Shown: positions 1 to 11,640 of the stretch, piece by piece | How the letters are laid out: every line of letters begins with the position of its first letter | Numbering within the stretch: position 1 is the first letter of the stretch | NCBI RefSeq assembly: GCF_910592395.1 | Contig: NC_088320.1 | Coordinates: 11,342,501-11,406,500, forward strand | Source of the DNA: Lineus longissimus | Lineage: Eukaryota; Nemertea; Pilidiophora; Heteronemertea; Lineidae | DNA: 64,000 nt | Reading direction: 5' to 3' | The notes under the pieces: generated by a model | Databases searched by the model: none | The model's input: the letters and a program-made list of their open reading frames with translations, nothing else | Told to the model about the DNA's origin: nothing | Position numbers and translations under genes: made by a program

Positions 1-2
1 AC

Positions 3-3000
3 CAAGCCACAGAATTGGAGACTGATGCATTGCAGCAGCATCTTGATAATACCAAACTCGTAGATGGTCATTACGTCACAGGTTTGATTCGCCATCCGGA
101 CTGGAAGGACAAGTCTTTAGAATCAAATCGAACCTTAGCAGAGAAACGTCTCGAGGGGTTGGAAAGAAGATTACAGAGGGACCCAGACTTGGGAAAGGCC
201 TACCAAGAACAGATCCAAGAGTTAGTTGATAAAGGGCGTGCCGAGAAAGTTGAGGAATTGGAGAAACAAGCGCAAGCAATATGGTACTTGCCTCATCACC
301 CTGTTGTTAGAATGGATAAATCAACCACAAAGGTGCGTGTTGTGTTTGACGGCTCCGCCAAAGGACCAGAGGGGGTGTCACTAAATGACACATTGTTGAG
401 TGGACCAGCACTGCAGCCCGACCCACTTGCCATACTTTTGCGTTTCAGAAAACATAAAGTAGCGCTTGTAGCAGATATAGAGAAAATGTTTCTTCAAATC
501 GGCATGCAAACTGGAGATCAAGATCTACAGAGATTCTTATGGCGTGACATGGACACTAGTAAAAAACCTGATGTTTACAGGCTGAAAACAGTAACATTTG
601 GTCTGAAATCATCTCCATTTTCGAGTATCAAAACTGTAGTGGACCATGCACTCACACAGACAAAGGAATACCCAAAGGCTACTGAGGAAATAACAGAAAA
701 TATTTTCGTGGATGATGTACTGTCTGGAGAAGACAATACCACAGCAGCAGCAAGCTTAGCAGTAGACATGAAAACAGTCTTGAAATCTGGAGGATTCCCA
801 CTCAGGAAATTTGTGTCCAACAAACCAGAAGCTTTGGCTGGATTAGAGGAGTCAGATCTTGCCTGTGGTATAGTAGTCGTCACTGAGGAACAATTTACTA
901 CAAAAACGTTGGGGATCAAGTATATTCCTAAAGAGGACGTACTAATGTTTTCCTTTTGCGAGAGGATGGAAAATGTACCCTGTGAAACTCGTAGGACTGT
1001 GTTACAACAACTTCATCGAATTTACGACCCGATGGGTTTGTTAGCACCGTTCACTTTGGTAGCCAAGCGGCTATTCCAACAGTCCTGGATGGATCGTACT
1101 GACTGGGATGAGAAGTTATCTGATGAACTTCATCAGAACTGGGTACGTTGGAAGGAGCAAGTTTCTGATCTGGATCAGATAAAGGTCCAGCGATGTATAG
1201 TTCCTGAGAGCTTCACTCAACCTAGATTCACACTGCATGGTTTCGGTGATGCGTGTGTAGCAGCATATGGAGGAGTAGTTTACGTCAGGGTTGAGGACTT
1301 GCCAACAGGGAGAGTGCACACAGCTGTACTGTGCTCTAAAACTAGAGTGTCACCACTTGGAAAGAAGAGAAGCTTACCAGAGCTAGAGCTCATGGCTGCG
1401 CTAATCACAGCACGCTTGGTAAACTACGTTCAACGTGAAATCAAGTTGGAAATAGAGGATGTACACTGCTGGACTGACTCACAAGTAGTACTTGCCTGGA
1501 TTAGCAAACCTGCCTACACTTGGCAGACGTTCGTTGCCAATCGCGTGAGTGAGATACAGAATCTAGTACCACCTAGGAAGTGGAGTCATTTGCCAGGGAA
1601 AATTAACCCCGCTGATCTATGCTCGAGAGGATGTTCTGCTGAAAGCTTAGTTAACTCGCAACTCTGGTGGGAAGGGCCAGACTTCCTAAGAAAAGAAGAA
1701 GAAAGTTGGCCAAAACAGCGAATTGACACAGCTGAACTGGAATTGGCTGAACAGAAGAAAAAACCCAAGACTTTCTCAGCACTGCAAGTCAAAGAGAAAA
1801 CAACTGACCAAACCAAAAGTGAGCAGCTGAAACTAGTGGAGAAATATGAGAGTTACCACAAGTTTCTGAGAGTGATGAATAGAGTCCGAAGCTTAAAGTA
1901 CCGAGTGAGGACAGGAGATGGGCAACATGTTCGAGAAGAGAATGCAATCTTGACTCTCACTGATCAAAGAGAAGAGGAGTTGTATTGGTTACGTTGGGCT
2001 CAAGAACAAGCATTTTCAGTGGAAATTCATGCAGTACAGAATAATCTTTCGATTCCTGCAAATAGCCGCTTGAAACAGCTTGATCCGATATGGGATGAGA
2101 AACTGAAGTTACTCCGTGTTGGGGGGAGACTACACAAAGCACTACTGCCAGATGAGCTTAGAAACCCCATCATATTGCCTAATCACAATAGATTTGTGGA
2201 AATGTTGATAATCCACTATCACATCATCTTTGGACACACAGGAGTTGTTCAAACCTTGTCTAACTTGAGAAGCAAATACTGGTTAGTATGTGGCCGGCAG
2301 GAAGTTCGCAGAGTCCTACCATGTAAGAAATGTAGAAGTGCCAGAAAATTAGAGCAGAAAATGGCGCCGTTGCCAGAGGAAAGGGTTAATGTATCGCCAC
2401 CATTTACCAACATTGGAGTGGACTATGCTGGACCACTCTATGTTAGAGAAGTACATGTCAGTGGAAAACATGGAGCTGGAAGCAACAAGGCTTACATCCT
2501 CATATTCACATGTATGGCCACCAGGGCAGTGCATTTAGAGCTGACAGCAAATTTGACAACAGAGGAGTTCCTACAAGCATTGAGACGCATGATGAATCGG
2601 CGTGGAAAGTGTTGTACCATCTACTCCGATAATGCAAAAACATTTGAGAGTGCAGCTTCATTGCTTTACCGTTTGTTCCACAACAATGCGAGAATCAAGG
2701 ATAAACTCAGACTGGAAGGAATCGAGTGGAAGTTCATAACTCCTAGGGCTCCATGGCATGGAGGATTTTATGAACGACTTGTTGGAAATGTAAAACGAGC
2801 TCTCTCAAAGATTCTCAGAAAAGCCAGCCTGACATTTACCGAGCTTCAGACCGTGCTCACTGATGCAGAAGCTCAAATCAATTCTCGACCCTTATCGGAT
2901 ATCTCGGCTGACAAGGAGGATCCTCTTCCATTAACCCCTGGTCACTTGATCATAGGAAGAAATCTGCAGTTGCTGCCATCTGTATACAAGCCAGAGTTGT

Positions 3001-3305
3001 CACTTGAAAGGAGATGGGCCTATCAACAGAGGATATCCAAACAGTTTTGGAAAAGGTGGACAAGTGAATACCTTGTGGAATTACAGCGCCGTTCAAAATG
3101 GACAGAGATACGAGATAATCTGCAAGAGGGAGACATCGTTCTAGTGGCGGAGGACAACATCAGAAAACTAGATTGGGCACTAGGACGTGTGATGGCCACA
3201 CACCCAGGAAGAGACGGGTTGGTTAGGTCAGTCACAGTGAAAACCAAGAGAGGATTGATGAGAAGGCCTATTCAGAAGTTGCGTTTGTTGGAACCCGCAG
3301 AATAG
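3..3305 (+). CDS. pol: BEL/Pao retrotransposon Pol polyprotein, 5' end cut by the window
   Basis: The frame is open from the window edge to a TAG at 3303-3305, giving at least 1,096 residues without a break. Counting from the Met at 15, a reverse transcriptase lies near residues 95-330, with the catalytic Asp in VADIEKMF (about 153) and an FVDD box (about 230). RNase H follows (FGDACVAAYGG near 410, WTDSQVVLAW near 487). An H-H-C-C zinc-binding integrase N-domain spans about 734-771, ending in CKKC. The DDE integrase core has GVDYAGPL near 800, TIYSDNAKTF near 868 and GGFYERL near 915. A C-terminal domain typical of Pao-type integrases follows (about 975-1090). This order is that of BEL/Pao elements. 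Gag, protease and the 5' LTR must lie upstream of the window. The unbroken frame suggests a young, possibly active copy. Confidence 0.95.
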   Translation, partial: QATELETDALQQHLDNTKLVDGHYVTGLIRHPDWKDKSLESNRTLAEKRLEGLERRLQRDPDLGKAYQEQIQELVDKGRAEKVEELEKQAQAIWYLPHHPVVRMDKSTTKVRVVFDGSAKGPEGVSLNDTLLSGPALQPDPLAILLRFRKHKVALVADIEKMFLQIGMQTGDQDLQRFLWRDMDTSKKPDVYRLKTVTFGLKSSPFSSIKTVVDHALTQTKEYPKATEEITENIFVDDVLSGEDNTTAAASLAVDMKTVLKSGGFPLRKFVSNKPEALAGLEESDLACGIVVVTEEQFTTKTLGIKYIPKEDVLMFSFCERMENVPCETRRTVLQQLHRIYDPMGLLAPFTLVAKRLFQQSWMDRTDWDEKLSDELHQNWVRWKEQVSDLDQIKVQRCIVPESFTQPRFTLHGFGDACVAAYGGVVYVRVEDLPTGRVHTAVLCSKTRVSPLGKKRSLPELELMAALITARLVNYVQREIKLEIEDVHCWTDSQVVLAWISKPAYTWQTFVANRVSEIQNLVPPRKWSHLPGKINPADLCSRGCSAESLVNSQLWWEGPDFLRKEEESWPKQRIDTAELELAEQKKKPKTFSALQVKEKTTDQTKSEQLKLVEKYESYHKFLRVMNRVRSLKYRVRTGDGQHVREENAILTLTDQREEELYWLRWAQEQAFSVEIHAVQNNLSIPANSRLKQLDPIWDEKLKLLRVGGRLHKALLPDELRNPIILPNHNRFVEMLIIHYHIIFGHTGVVQTLSNLRSKYWLVCGRQEVRRVLPCKKCRSARKLEQKMAPLPEERVNVSPPFTNIGVDYAGPLYVREVHVSGKHGAGSNKAYILIFTCMATRAVHLELTANLTTEEFLQALRRMMNRRGKCCTIYSDNAKTFESAASLLYRLFHNNARIKDKLRLEGIEWKFITPRAPWHGGFYERLVGNVKRALSKILRKASLTFTELQTVLTDAEAQINSRPLSDISADKEDPLPLTPGHLIIGRNLQLLPSVYKPELSLERRWAYQQRISKQFWKRWTSEYLVELQRRSKWTEIRDNLQEGDIVLVAEDNIRKLDWALGRVMATHPGRDGLVRSVTVKTKRGLMRRPIQKLRLLEPAE

Positions 3306-3758
3306 ACATTTAATCCATACAAGATGACATACAAGAATTGGAGTTGAGTTTTGGTTACTCAGTCGTAGTTGTCAGATACATGCATGTCAACTGATTGCCA
3401 AATCTCTATCAAGGGGTCAAAATTCTTAACATTTTGGTTACATGTATTAGTATACTATTATTACTATTACTAGGTATATCATCATCAGAGTTTCTTACCA
3501 GAAGGTTGTAATTTACATTTCCCAGGTTGGTAAATGGGGGGAATACTCTTAGCATTAGATTTGTCATTATGTGTATTTGAGTTATTTGACGGTATATTCT
3601 ATAGGGTATAGAATTAGGTGTAGTTGTTTACTTATGTATGCTAGGTCTTGCATTTTGGAGCTATTGTGTTCAGCATACATTTCTCAGAATTAAGCCTTAC
3701 GGCGGGTTAAGTTCATTGTGTTATTGAAAATCTTGCCTCCTCGATTTTCAGGGGGGAG
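3306..3758 (+). other. 3' non-coding tail of the BEL element, ending in a polypurine tract
   Basis: The stretch between the pol stop and the LTR has no credible reading frame. It ends in a purine run (GGGGGGAG, 3751-3758) directly before the TGTTG that opens the LTR, the expected place for the plus-strand primer of reverse transcription. Confidence 0.7.
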
Positions 3759-3940
3759 TGTTGTGTATTTGGTTGAGATGGTTTTATGTGTAACGACAAC
3801 AACGAGCAATGGCGAGATATGAGAGCACGTGCGATGAATTTGTATTTTAGAATCCTTAATAAATATACAGTCCCTACAGAACACAGCCGAATGTCGCCCT
3901 GTATTTCCCACTTACTCCAAACTAAAGTAGCTACAGAACA
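3759..3940 (+). repeat. 3' LTR of the BEL element
   Basis: A 182 bp block starts TGTTGTG right after the polypurine tract and ends in GAACA, the TG...CA form of an LTR. It contains an AATAAA near 3860. Its right edge is fixed independently: base 3941 is where homology to the right arm of the giant palindrome begins. The 5' LTR is outside the window, so identity between the two LTRs could not be checked. Confidence 0.8.
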
Positions 3941-4975
3941 AAACAAGCCAATCAAAACGAACCACATACACATTCTAAATATAAAATTAAAGATTACGTT
4001 TCGATGTAATATGATTGCAAAGCGTTAGGTTGATAATTGCATGAAATGAAACTTAGATCCTCGAAAGTTCATAGTTTGCTAAAAGAAAAAGTGGAAAAGT
4101 AGGTTGTATGTAGCCCTTTCAAGTTTATTGTTGGTTAGATAAAAAAGAAAACCTGTAGGGGCGATTGTATTTTTAGCTCCAAAGGAACATTTCTATAGAC
4201 ACACATTAAAGGCATTACACGCATTACCTGACATCAGGGAGTTGTGGTCATTCAGTGTTGTTCGTATAAGTCTTATTATGTTGAATGATCCAAAAAAGAA
4301 ATGAGTAGTTTGGTGTGATAATCCGATGTGGTATTTGCGAGATAATCACCGACGAATTAGGGTCTTTGACAGTAATAGCTAAATGATAATGTGATTGACA
4401 GCTATTTTGCCGTTTTGTTGCCTAATGCACCACCCGAGCAACAAATATCATGAACCATTTGTTGATACTGCGGTTTTATTTCACATGTGTATAAAAAGGT
4501 CGTGGCATTCGGTGGTTTTAAGATGTTGTCTGTTCAGAGGCTGCAGTAGTGACAGACTGACGTTTTTACTGGTAATTTCTGCAGCACAGCGCTACTAATA
4601 CAAAACGCTATGTCGACGCGCCAGTCTATCACCGCCTTGCCAACATGAAGCGCGGAAAAAAGTGTACAATATACTGACGCGAGGAATCGGTCTCCCATCG
4701 CCCGTCCTACATATGAACTTTGCTAAACTCGAATCACACTGAATAGCGACCGTCAACGGTGTGATATGGACCCACTCATGCCATGCATTGCGACCAAATA
4801 TCGATTTTTGTTTTTCAATAACACTCTTAATCAGGTTAATGTTTATTTCTTAATGTTTATTTGGAATCATCAAAGGCCAACACGTTAAGTAACCGCATCG
4901 ATTGTCGTCAACATAATTATGAACAACATATGAGAAGAGCCCGCCCAGGAAGGACACTCAATAAATGAATTGCTT

Positions 4976-6350
4976 ATAATAATATACTATTAGAGGATTT
5001 ATATAGCGCTCGGCTATGCAAGGCATATTCTCGAGCGCACCCCCCCCCCCTAAAAATGACGCTTAAGGAGTGATTTGAACTGGCCGATGTTTCCTGCCAA
5101 CCTAATACTCCTGGGGAGATTGTTCCAAAGCTTGGGGGCAGCCGAGCAAAAAGCCCGGTCCCCAAAAGTTACGCAACGCGTAACCGGCACCACAAGCTAA
5201 AGCTCAGAGTCAGCACGCAATCTATGATGAGACAATGGTTGCCTGACCTTGAGACAAAAAGCCCGGTCCCCAAAAGTTACGCAACGCGTAACCGGCACCA
5301 CAAGCAATAGCTCAGAGTCACCACGCAATCAATGATGAGACAATGGTTGCCTGACCTTGACTATATCAACCAGGTACTGAGAAGCATTACCCTGGAGGGC
5401 CTTAAACATTAGAAGTTAGACCTTGAAAATTATCCTGTACTTAACAGGTAGCCAGTGTAGATGTACAAGTACCGGAGTGATATGGTCAAAGCGAGGCACA
5501 AGACATACAACCCATGCAGCAGCATTCAAAACCTTCTGCATCCGACTACACTGCTTGTCAGTGATGCCATATAGAACAGCATTACAGTAGTCGAGATGGG
5601 CAGTTGCGAAAGCATGAACAAGAATCTTGGTGGTGTCCTCAGTAAGAAATTTCTGAATTTGTCTGATGTTATAAAATCCGCGAAAGGCCTTTGAGCACAC
5701 TTTGCGTACGTGGGTTTCCATATTCATATTAGAATCAAACCATACGCCGAGATTTCTCGCACATTTGACAGGGCTCACATCAGTCACACCAACTTTAATT
5801 GAGTCAATGTTTACTTTGAGCAATTGTTGGCGGGAACCAATGATGATAAATTCAGTTTTCACATCGTTAATCAACAGCTGGTTGGTGATAAGCCAAGCCC
5901 TTACATCACGAACGCAGTTCTCAGCCTCCTTCACCGCATCGCATTCAACAGAAGTCGGAAGTGGGCGAAAAGACAGATATAACTGATTATCATCAGAATA
6001 TCCATGAGCGTCAGGTAGATGTCGGGATATCACGTGATAGAGGCGCGAAACGTAGAACAAGAATGAAATTGGCCCTAGGCAGCTGCCCTGAGGAACACCA
6101 CATTTGAGGACAAATTTAGTTGAGACTGAGTCATTGATAACAATACGCTGATTCCGACTGTTGAGATACGACTCCAGCCATTTGAGGCAAGATCCAAATA
6201 TTCCGAAATCCATGTTCATGGTTTCAAGGAGAACAGTGGTATCAACAGTATCAAAAGCCACACTAAGGTCAAGCATCACAAGCAAACACACTTCTTGCTT
6301 ATCCATCCTCATCAGAATGTCACTCTGCACTTTATCTAACGCTGTTTCAG
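4976..6350 (-). mobile_element. 5'-truncated CR1/L2-like LINE, left-arm copy
   Basis: A minus-strand non-LTR retrotransposon fragment is flanked by TTGCTT at 4970-4975 and 6351-6356, a plausible 6 bp target-site duplication. The related locus at 46.1 kb reads straight from '...gaattgctt' to 'gcgcatagat' without the element, so it is the empty site and confirms both borders. The insertion is present at the same place in both palindrome arms and therefore predates the arm duplication, unless later arm-to-arm conversion copied it. The 3' end contains a 108 bp tandem duplication (5147-5254 and 5255-5362). Confidence 0.85.
5416..6350 (-). pseudogene. LINE reverse transcriptase fragment (left arm)
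   Basis: A minus-strand frame runs from the element's 5' truncation to a stop at 5416. It carries recognisable non-LTR reverse-transcriptase blocks: LDLSVAFDTVD (motif A with the catalytic Asp), GVPQGSCLGP, and YSDDNQLYLS at the place of the usual YADD box. The open frame extends into flanking DNA up to 6402, so its apparent first residues are not LINE sequence. Past the stop, the C-terminal KLWNNLPRSIR segment typical of CR1/L2/jockey-like ORF2 ends is readable near 5080-5140 in another frame. The N-terminal endonuclease is missing. This is a dead copy. Confidence 0.88.
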
Positions 6351-7927
6351 TTGCTTGAGGTGCGCGTAGATATTTTTTTTTACAAAATATAGGCAACGGC
6401 AAAACTTATCCGCCACCTATGTTTCATTGTGGATCTGACAACTATCATAAATATTGAGCCCGCTGATCATAATGGTCGGACTTATCGCGCCCCCTGCAAA
6501 CCAACATGAAAATAACCGTTTAATAAATTATACTGTCGAAAGGTATCGAAAAACTTACGAAAGGTCACGGAATTCAAGAACTCGAGACTCTACGAGAGGG
6601 ATCGCCACTGGGCGTGTAATCCTATTAAGCGTCCCTGCACTTTACGAGTGTTTTACGAGAGATTTCGTGACCGATGCAGATTTCGAGAGTTTTCCGAGAG
6701 AATAACGAGAGTTGGTGTTCGTAGTAATAGTTCCCGATCCCGAAATAGCGGCCGAGATACAGCGCTTTTTTCACGGAGACCGACTCGAGATCGGGGAATA
6801 TTTCACGAAAACTGATGACGTCATAGGCAGGAATGGGTTCTTTTTCGGTGATTTTTTCGGCGGTACCGGATAGCGAAAATTCCTTATTAGCGTGGATAAG
6901 AGGAGGCGAGGTCCATATATACGCATATATATATATATATATCAAGGATGCATTGATCAAGCTGTAACAGTCATGACTACCGTAGTTTGATTGGTAGCAG
7001 GGGGGGGGGGGGGGGGCAAAAAGCTAATTCTGGTTCAAGGTAGGAGGAACTTTCGTGGACAGATTACGGAGGATGCTGTTTGAAATCTCTTTGTGTATGA
7101 CCAAAAGCCATTTTCACTCTGACGCCACCAATAGAACAAGCGAGAGAGAGGAACCCAAAGGCTGTGTAACCTACCCTTTTTCCAGATCCATTTCTTCATT
7201 CAATCCTTCCTCGACATTATCTCCTGCATGTGCTAGATAGACGGGATATGATAATTCAGGTGTTCGGTAAGGGATGTAAATTTGGGGTAAGGTAATTGCG
7301 ATTGCGACCGGGCATACACTGCTTTGTCATTTTGCGCCGCACTGCACCGAGGCAATGCGAAAAATCGAATGAGTTGTGAAATACATGGGAGCTGAATCGT
7401 GTCACCAAATGCATTTAGACTTGGTCCCATGAATTTCAACACGCATGCGGTTTTTGCATTGTTTGAATACAGTGTCAGCTGAAAAAGCCCTGTGAAATAA
7501 CAAATGCACTGTCGCATGCCTTGTCACAATCGCATGCCAAGTAATTAATCAAACCTATACCCCGCCCAAAAGCACTGTCTCTCGCCTCCCGGTAAATAAA
7601 GTCAGCGCGCAATTTCGGTCCACCTTTCGACGAGCCTGAGCCGATATTGGAGGAAGAATTCGCCCCGATCAGGCTAGGGGGCATTATTAGAAAAACCCCT
7701 GATTTCCGCAGGATAAGGCAGTTATGATGTTGGGCTCTAAGATCACAAAGATTAAAATATGTACTCTTTCATGAAATTGATATCATGATGAAGAAAATTA
7801 TCCCAAACCCAGCGATTCAGTAGCCGTTTTACCCGCAGGCGTGAGATCTTTTTGTCGCACATATAGCAGCGATTATAATCATAGGTACAACGATTAAATC
7901 GCTCATTGCGGGGCGTTCTATGTATAC

Positions 7928-7986
7928 CTACCAAGGACCAAGGAGAAGATCACCACCAGAACGAACAGGACACAAATGGTCTTCAT
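7928..7986 (-). CDS. Signal-peptide exon of the small peptide gene, left-arm copy
   Basis: On the minus strand, an ATG at 7986-7984 opens a hydrophobic 19-residue leader (MKTICVLFVLVVIFSLVLG) ending two bases into the next codon at a donor (TAG|gtatac). It is the mirror of 18156-18214 and encodes the same leader. In the right arm the second coding exon lies about 75 bp beyond the last measurable arm base. Here that position lies behind the BEL insertion, off the left edge of the window. This copy is therefore either a complete gene with a retrotransposon-loaded intron or an orphan exon. Sure about the exon's identity with its mirror; unsure whether it is expressed. Confidence 0.6.
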
Positions 7987-10900
7987 CTTTTCAGTCAGAA
8001 ATCTTTGCTAGAGAGACGTAACTTCCTGGAATGTAGCAAAAAGAGGTAACTGAGATTTTTGAGCTTCTTGCAGGCCAACACTCGACACTAACAACCGAAT
8101 GTGTGCGAGGGTAGGAGGATACGAATGAGTCTGGTTTTTCGTTGATGTCTATAACAAGGTATCTCCCTGCTTTAACTGTCGACACAATGTACCAGTATAC
8201 ACCATAGGCACGTAATTATAAGAGCTCAATAACTCCCCCGCCCCTCGACTGAAAAACACACCCTCAATGACAGCACACATAAAACTGTACGAGTGTTGAC
8301 ACTGTTGTCAGTTGGGCTGGAGCCTTTATCGTCATATACCTGTCGATGTCCAGAAATAAGGTAGGTGTTACAAAATATACCAATGCAATAACTAGTTCTG
8401 AATTGTATATGGTGCATTGCCACTTGCGATGTCGCAAAGCAAAAGCTTTTGCTGGTCTCGGTTTGGGTGCATAGAAGCATGATAGAGCAAAGGCGTGAAC
8501 GTGCGTTCTCGCAATCGTATTCAGTGGTAAACTACCATATCAGGGTGTAGGTTAAGGTTGGTCCCCGCCGAACGCGAGTTTGCTTGAATCGCAGAACAAA
8601 CTCGTTTGTCTTGGTGTATTGGCGAGCGGTGGGGTGTAAAATAGCAAAGTCGCATGAATTGCGTGCGTTATTGCAATTGTAATAACATGTGGTGGAAATC
8701 TCAATGAATGCAAATGCCTCTGGGCTTGGTCATTCTACGCCCCCTGCAAAAAAACGAACGAACAAAAGCTCTTGCGCGGATTACGACAAAGCATGGAACG
8801 CTTTTTCATTTCACGCCATACTGCACTGCCCTAAAACAAATCCAAAATCTCAATACGTAAAAATTAATACATGTATACTAGACCAGTTTACTTCAATCGC
8901 CGTAGCAAACAGGAGATCTTAAGCAGTATGTGGTGTGTTTACGAGCGATCAACGAATATAGAGTCACATGAAGAATTCCGCAAAGCTGAAGAACTTCGAG
9001 TGCGCGAACATGAAACTCTATAGTCCTCCCAAAGGATGGATGGTGTTTCGAGCTATAATCGAAGGTTTGGTTAAACCAGCGATCATACCTCAACCATTCT
9101 CCAAAACAGACATACCTTCTCTCCTTGCCTTTGTGATTGACTTTTCACGCATCGTAGAGCGTGGCCAAAAAGTGACCAAAAAATAGGAAGAAGAAAGACA
9201 CCTCTTTTCGACGTATAAAACAACATGTCGAATGAGGAATGGAAAGAGCACACATATGGAAAAGAAGATGTTTGTGGCGTCCATAGTAACAGTAGGTTAA
9301 CACTGATTGGACAAGGCGTGAGGCGGTTGGTTTTTTTTGCTTTTACGCTGCACCCCAATGACTTGCACGAAAACAACCCTAAAATCGCATGCGTTGTGAA
9401 TTTCATCTGAAACAGCGTCAAATATCATTCACCGATGTCAGGAGGCAATAACTGAGGATTAAGATTATTTTGATATATATAGGGCCCCGGTATATAGAGC
9501 CTACATGTAGGTAGCATTAGCAAGGTCGCAATCAGTAACCTCTCCAAAGGTAACGGGTATGAACTCAAATGGAGGCGGTTAAATGCTGATTTTGTGCCTA
9601 ACATAATCGCATTCTTGACTGTTTGCGCCACAATCACGGCATTGTGGATGTGATGATTTTTAAACCAATTCAGCAATGTAAACCGATTTTGATTTGGGCG
9701 GCCAACCACACCACGACGTACACGTTTGTTAACTTTTTAAGAGAAATGGCTTTATGGCGACAACTTGGTCAGGGAGAACCACCCTCCTACGTTGTTACCC
9801 TCTGCTGATGTCAATGAGATAATATTTGGCAGAATTCACTTACCTTTTGAAAAAATGCTACTGCACTACGCTTGGAGTCCAACGACTGAAATGGTTGTTG
9901 GTTCGGGCAAGGTTTACTATTTGTAGCCAGGTCTATTAGGGCTTATTCTGGATGTGCGTCGGGTTATTGAGCACAAAGCTCTCATGAATGCTTGGAAATT
10001 CTGCTTCGTCACTGCACTAGTTTCAAAATTCCATTGACACCAGACTTCAACTTCAACCTGTCACTCCTACTCACTTGATATTTTTCAAGTGGTAAGGATG
10101 GTATGCACTCTAGATGACAGGGCCCGGATTTGAGAAGCCAGGATTTGTATTCTGGATGAACTGGCATGGATTTAGGACTAGAATTCCTCACATGCATTTG
10201 TGATGGACTCTATGATTTAGAATAGCATAGTGCACGCCTCTGGAATTTTATCCTTAATCTCTTTAAGGATCCTAGCGTTCATTTCGTCAACCGGGATTCT
10301 TGTCTGGTTTATTCAAGTTCGTTAGTCTTGCTTACTTCCTCTACCTTGAAAACTATATCATTAATTTCCCCCAGGTTGTGCGGTTTGGACATTGGCATGT
10401 TGGACAATACTTCCTTCGTGAAAACACGATTATGCGTTTTTAATCTCTTAGGTCCAGAGGAGATTCACCAAATTAATAACAGGAATGAGGGATCTTACGT
10501 ATACAGTGAAAGGCTAGAGGCACTAGATCTCTTCAGCCTCAGACATAGGTGAGAGGTGATTTGATAAGCTTGTTCCAAATATTACATGAAACGGATTTGG
10601 CGAACCATCTGTGTGGCGGCGACGCATTACTCTCCGTATATAGGATCATGAATTTAAAGACAGACGACGTATCTGTACTCTGATATTTCCTTTAATTAAT
10701 CATGCATTGCGTGAAAGATATTGTAAAATATCAGCAGCTTCAGGGTAGGGTTCATATCATTCAGCGGTTTCACAACGCAGCTAGACTCCCTGACCGGGGC
10801 AATCCATTGCGTCATCATAATTTGGTCTCCTTATGGACTGCCACAAATAGCGGGAATTCGTGCAACTGGACGATTAGCCAATGGACAATGCTGCATCTCT

Positions 10901-11042
10901 CCCATGGTTTAGATGGTACACGCACGCACTGCGCTGTATCGTTAGTTGACGTACAATGTGAATAAACATCAAACAACACGATTAAATGCACAAATATTTG
11001 TACTATAAAATCTCAGGTTACATCAGCTAACTGGGAATAAGA

Positions 11043-11300
11043 CTACTTTATTTGTGCTAATGCAAAGCCATAGAATTTAATTGACTCGTGGGTATCATCA
11101 TCCTTTTTAATAGTAGCAGGAGTAACAACATCAGTAATAGATCTACTGGCAGTACTAGTATTAACATCATTCGGTCTAAAAGCTCCAGTCGCACTTTGTC
11201 CTGAGAGCGTAGCCGCAGTAGGGCTTTGTCCTGAGGGCGTAGCTCGAGTAGGAGTTTCAACAGGAGCAGGCCACGAGTCACAATCTGGTAACTCTTTGTC
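11043..11300 (-). CDS. Thr/Ser/Pro-rich open frame, left-arm copy (doubtful)
   Basis: An 85-codon frame on the minus strand reads through a Thr/Ser/Pro-rich stretch with two ATPSGQSPT-like repeats and an Asp-Asp-Asp acidic patch, then ends in TAG. The mirror frame at 14868-15143 keeps the frame but has a different last ~15 residues, because this patch differs between arms more than its surroundings. There is no obvious Met at the start, so if real it would be an exon. I do not recognise a family. It could be chance. Confidence 0.22.
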   Translation of the reverse strand, partial: DKELPDCDSWPAPVETPTRATPSGQSPTAATLSGQSATGAFRPNDVNTSTASRSITDVVTPATIKKDDDTHESIKFYGFALAQIK

Positions 11301-11640
11301 TCACATATAAAGTTTGGCAGTGGTCATGGGTCGGGGTCCCATCATTCCCACCCGCAAGTCACAATCAGGTACTTTTTGTCTCACATATAAAGTTTGGCAG
11401 TAATCAGGGGTCGGGGTCCTATCATTCACAGCCACGAGTCACAATCTGGTAACTTTTTGTCTCACGTATGAAGTTTGGCAGTGATCATGGGTCGGGGTCC
11501 CATCATTCCCAGCCGTAAGTCACAATCAGGTAACTTTTTGTCTCACATATAAAGTTTGGCAGTGATCAGGGGTCGGGGTCCTATCATTCCCAGCCGTAAG
11601 TCACAATCTGGTAACTTTTTGTCTCGCATGGCAATGACTC
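11277..11640. repeat. ~81 bp tandem array at the inner end of the left arm
   Basis: Copies start with 'gtcacaat' near 11278, 11357, 11438, 11519 and 11600 and share 'ctcacatataaagtttggcag' and 'gggtcggggtcc' blocks. That makes four units and a partial fifth. The mirrored array is at about 14527-14891. The units carry a TATAAA string, but nothing else suggests a promoter function. Confidence 0.85.

Noticed and set aside
6625-6960. 111-codon frame and its mirror at 19230-19541
   Set aside because: The related locus near 46.3 kb does not keep the frame, and the region is a string of 'cgaga'/'tctcg' motifs. Not coding.
11057-11281. Leu-rich frame (and its mirror at 14887-15123) that looks like a membrane peptide
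   Set aside because: It is an alternate frame of a low-complexity Thr/Ser/Pro-coding stretch next to a tandem array. No signal, splice or family support.
11277-11640. Regular ~81 bp repeats as a possible CRISPR-like array
   Set aside because: Repeats are contiguous, without unique spacers, in a eukaryotic setting. It is an ordinary tandem array.
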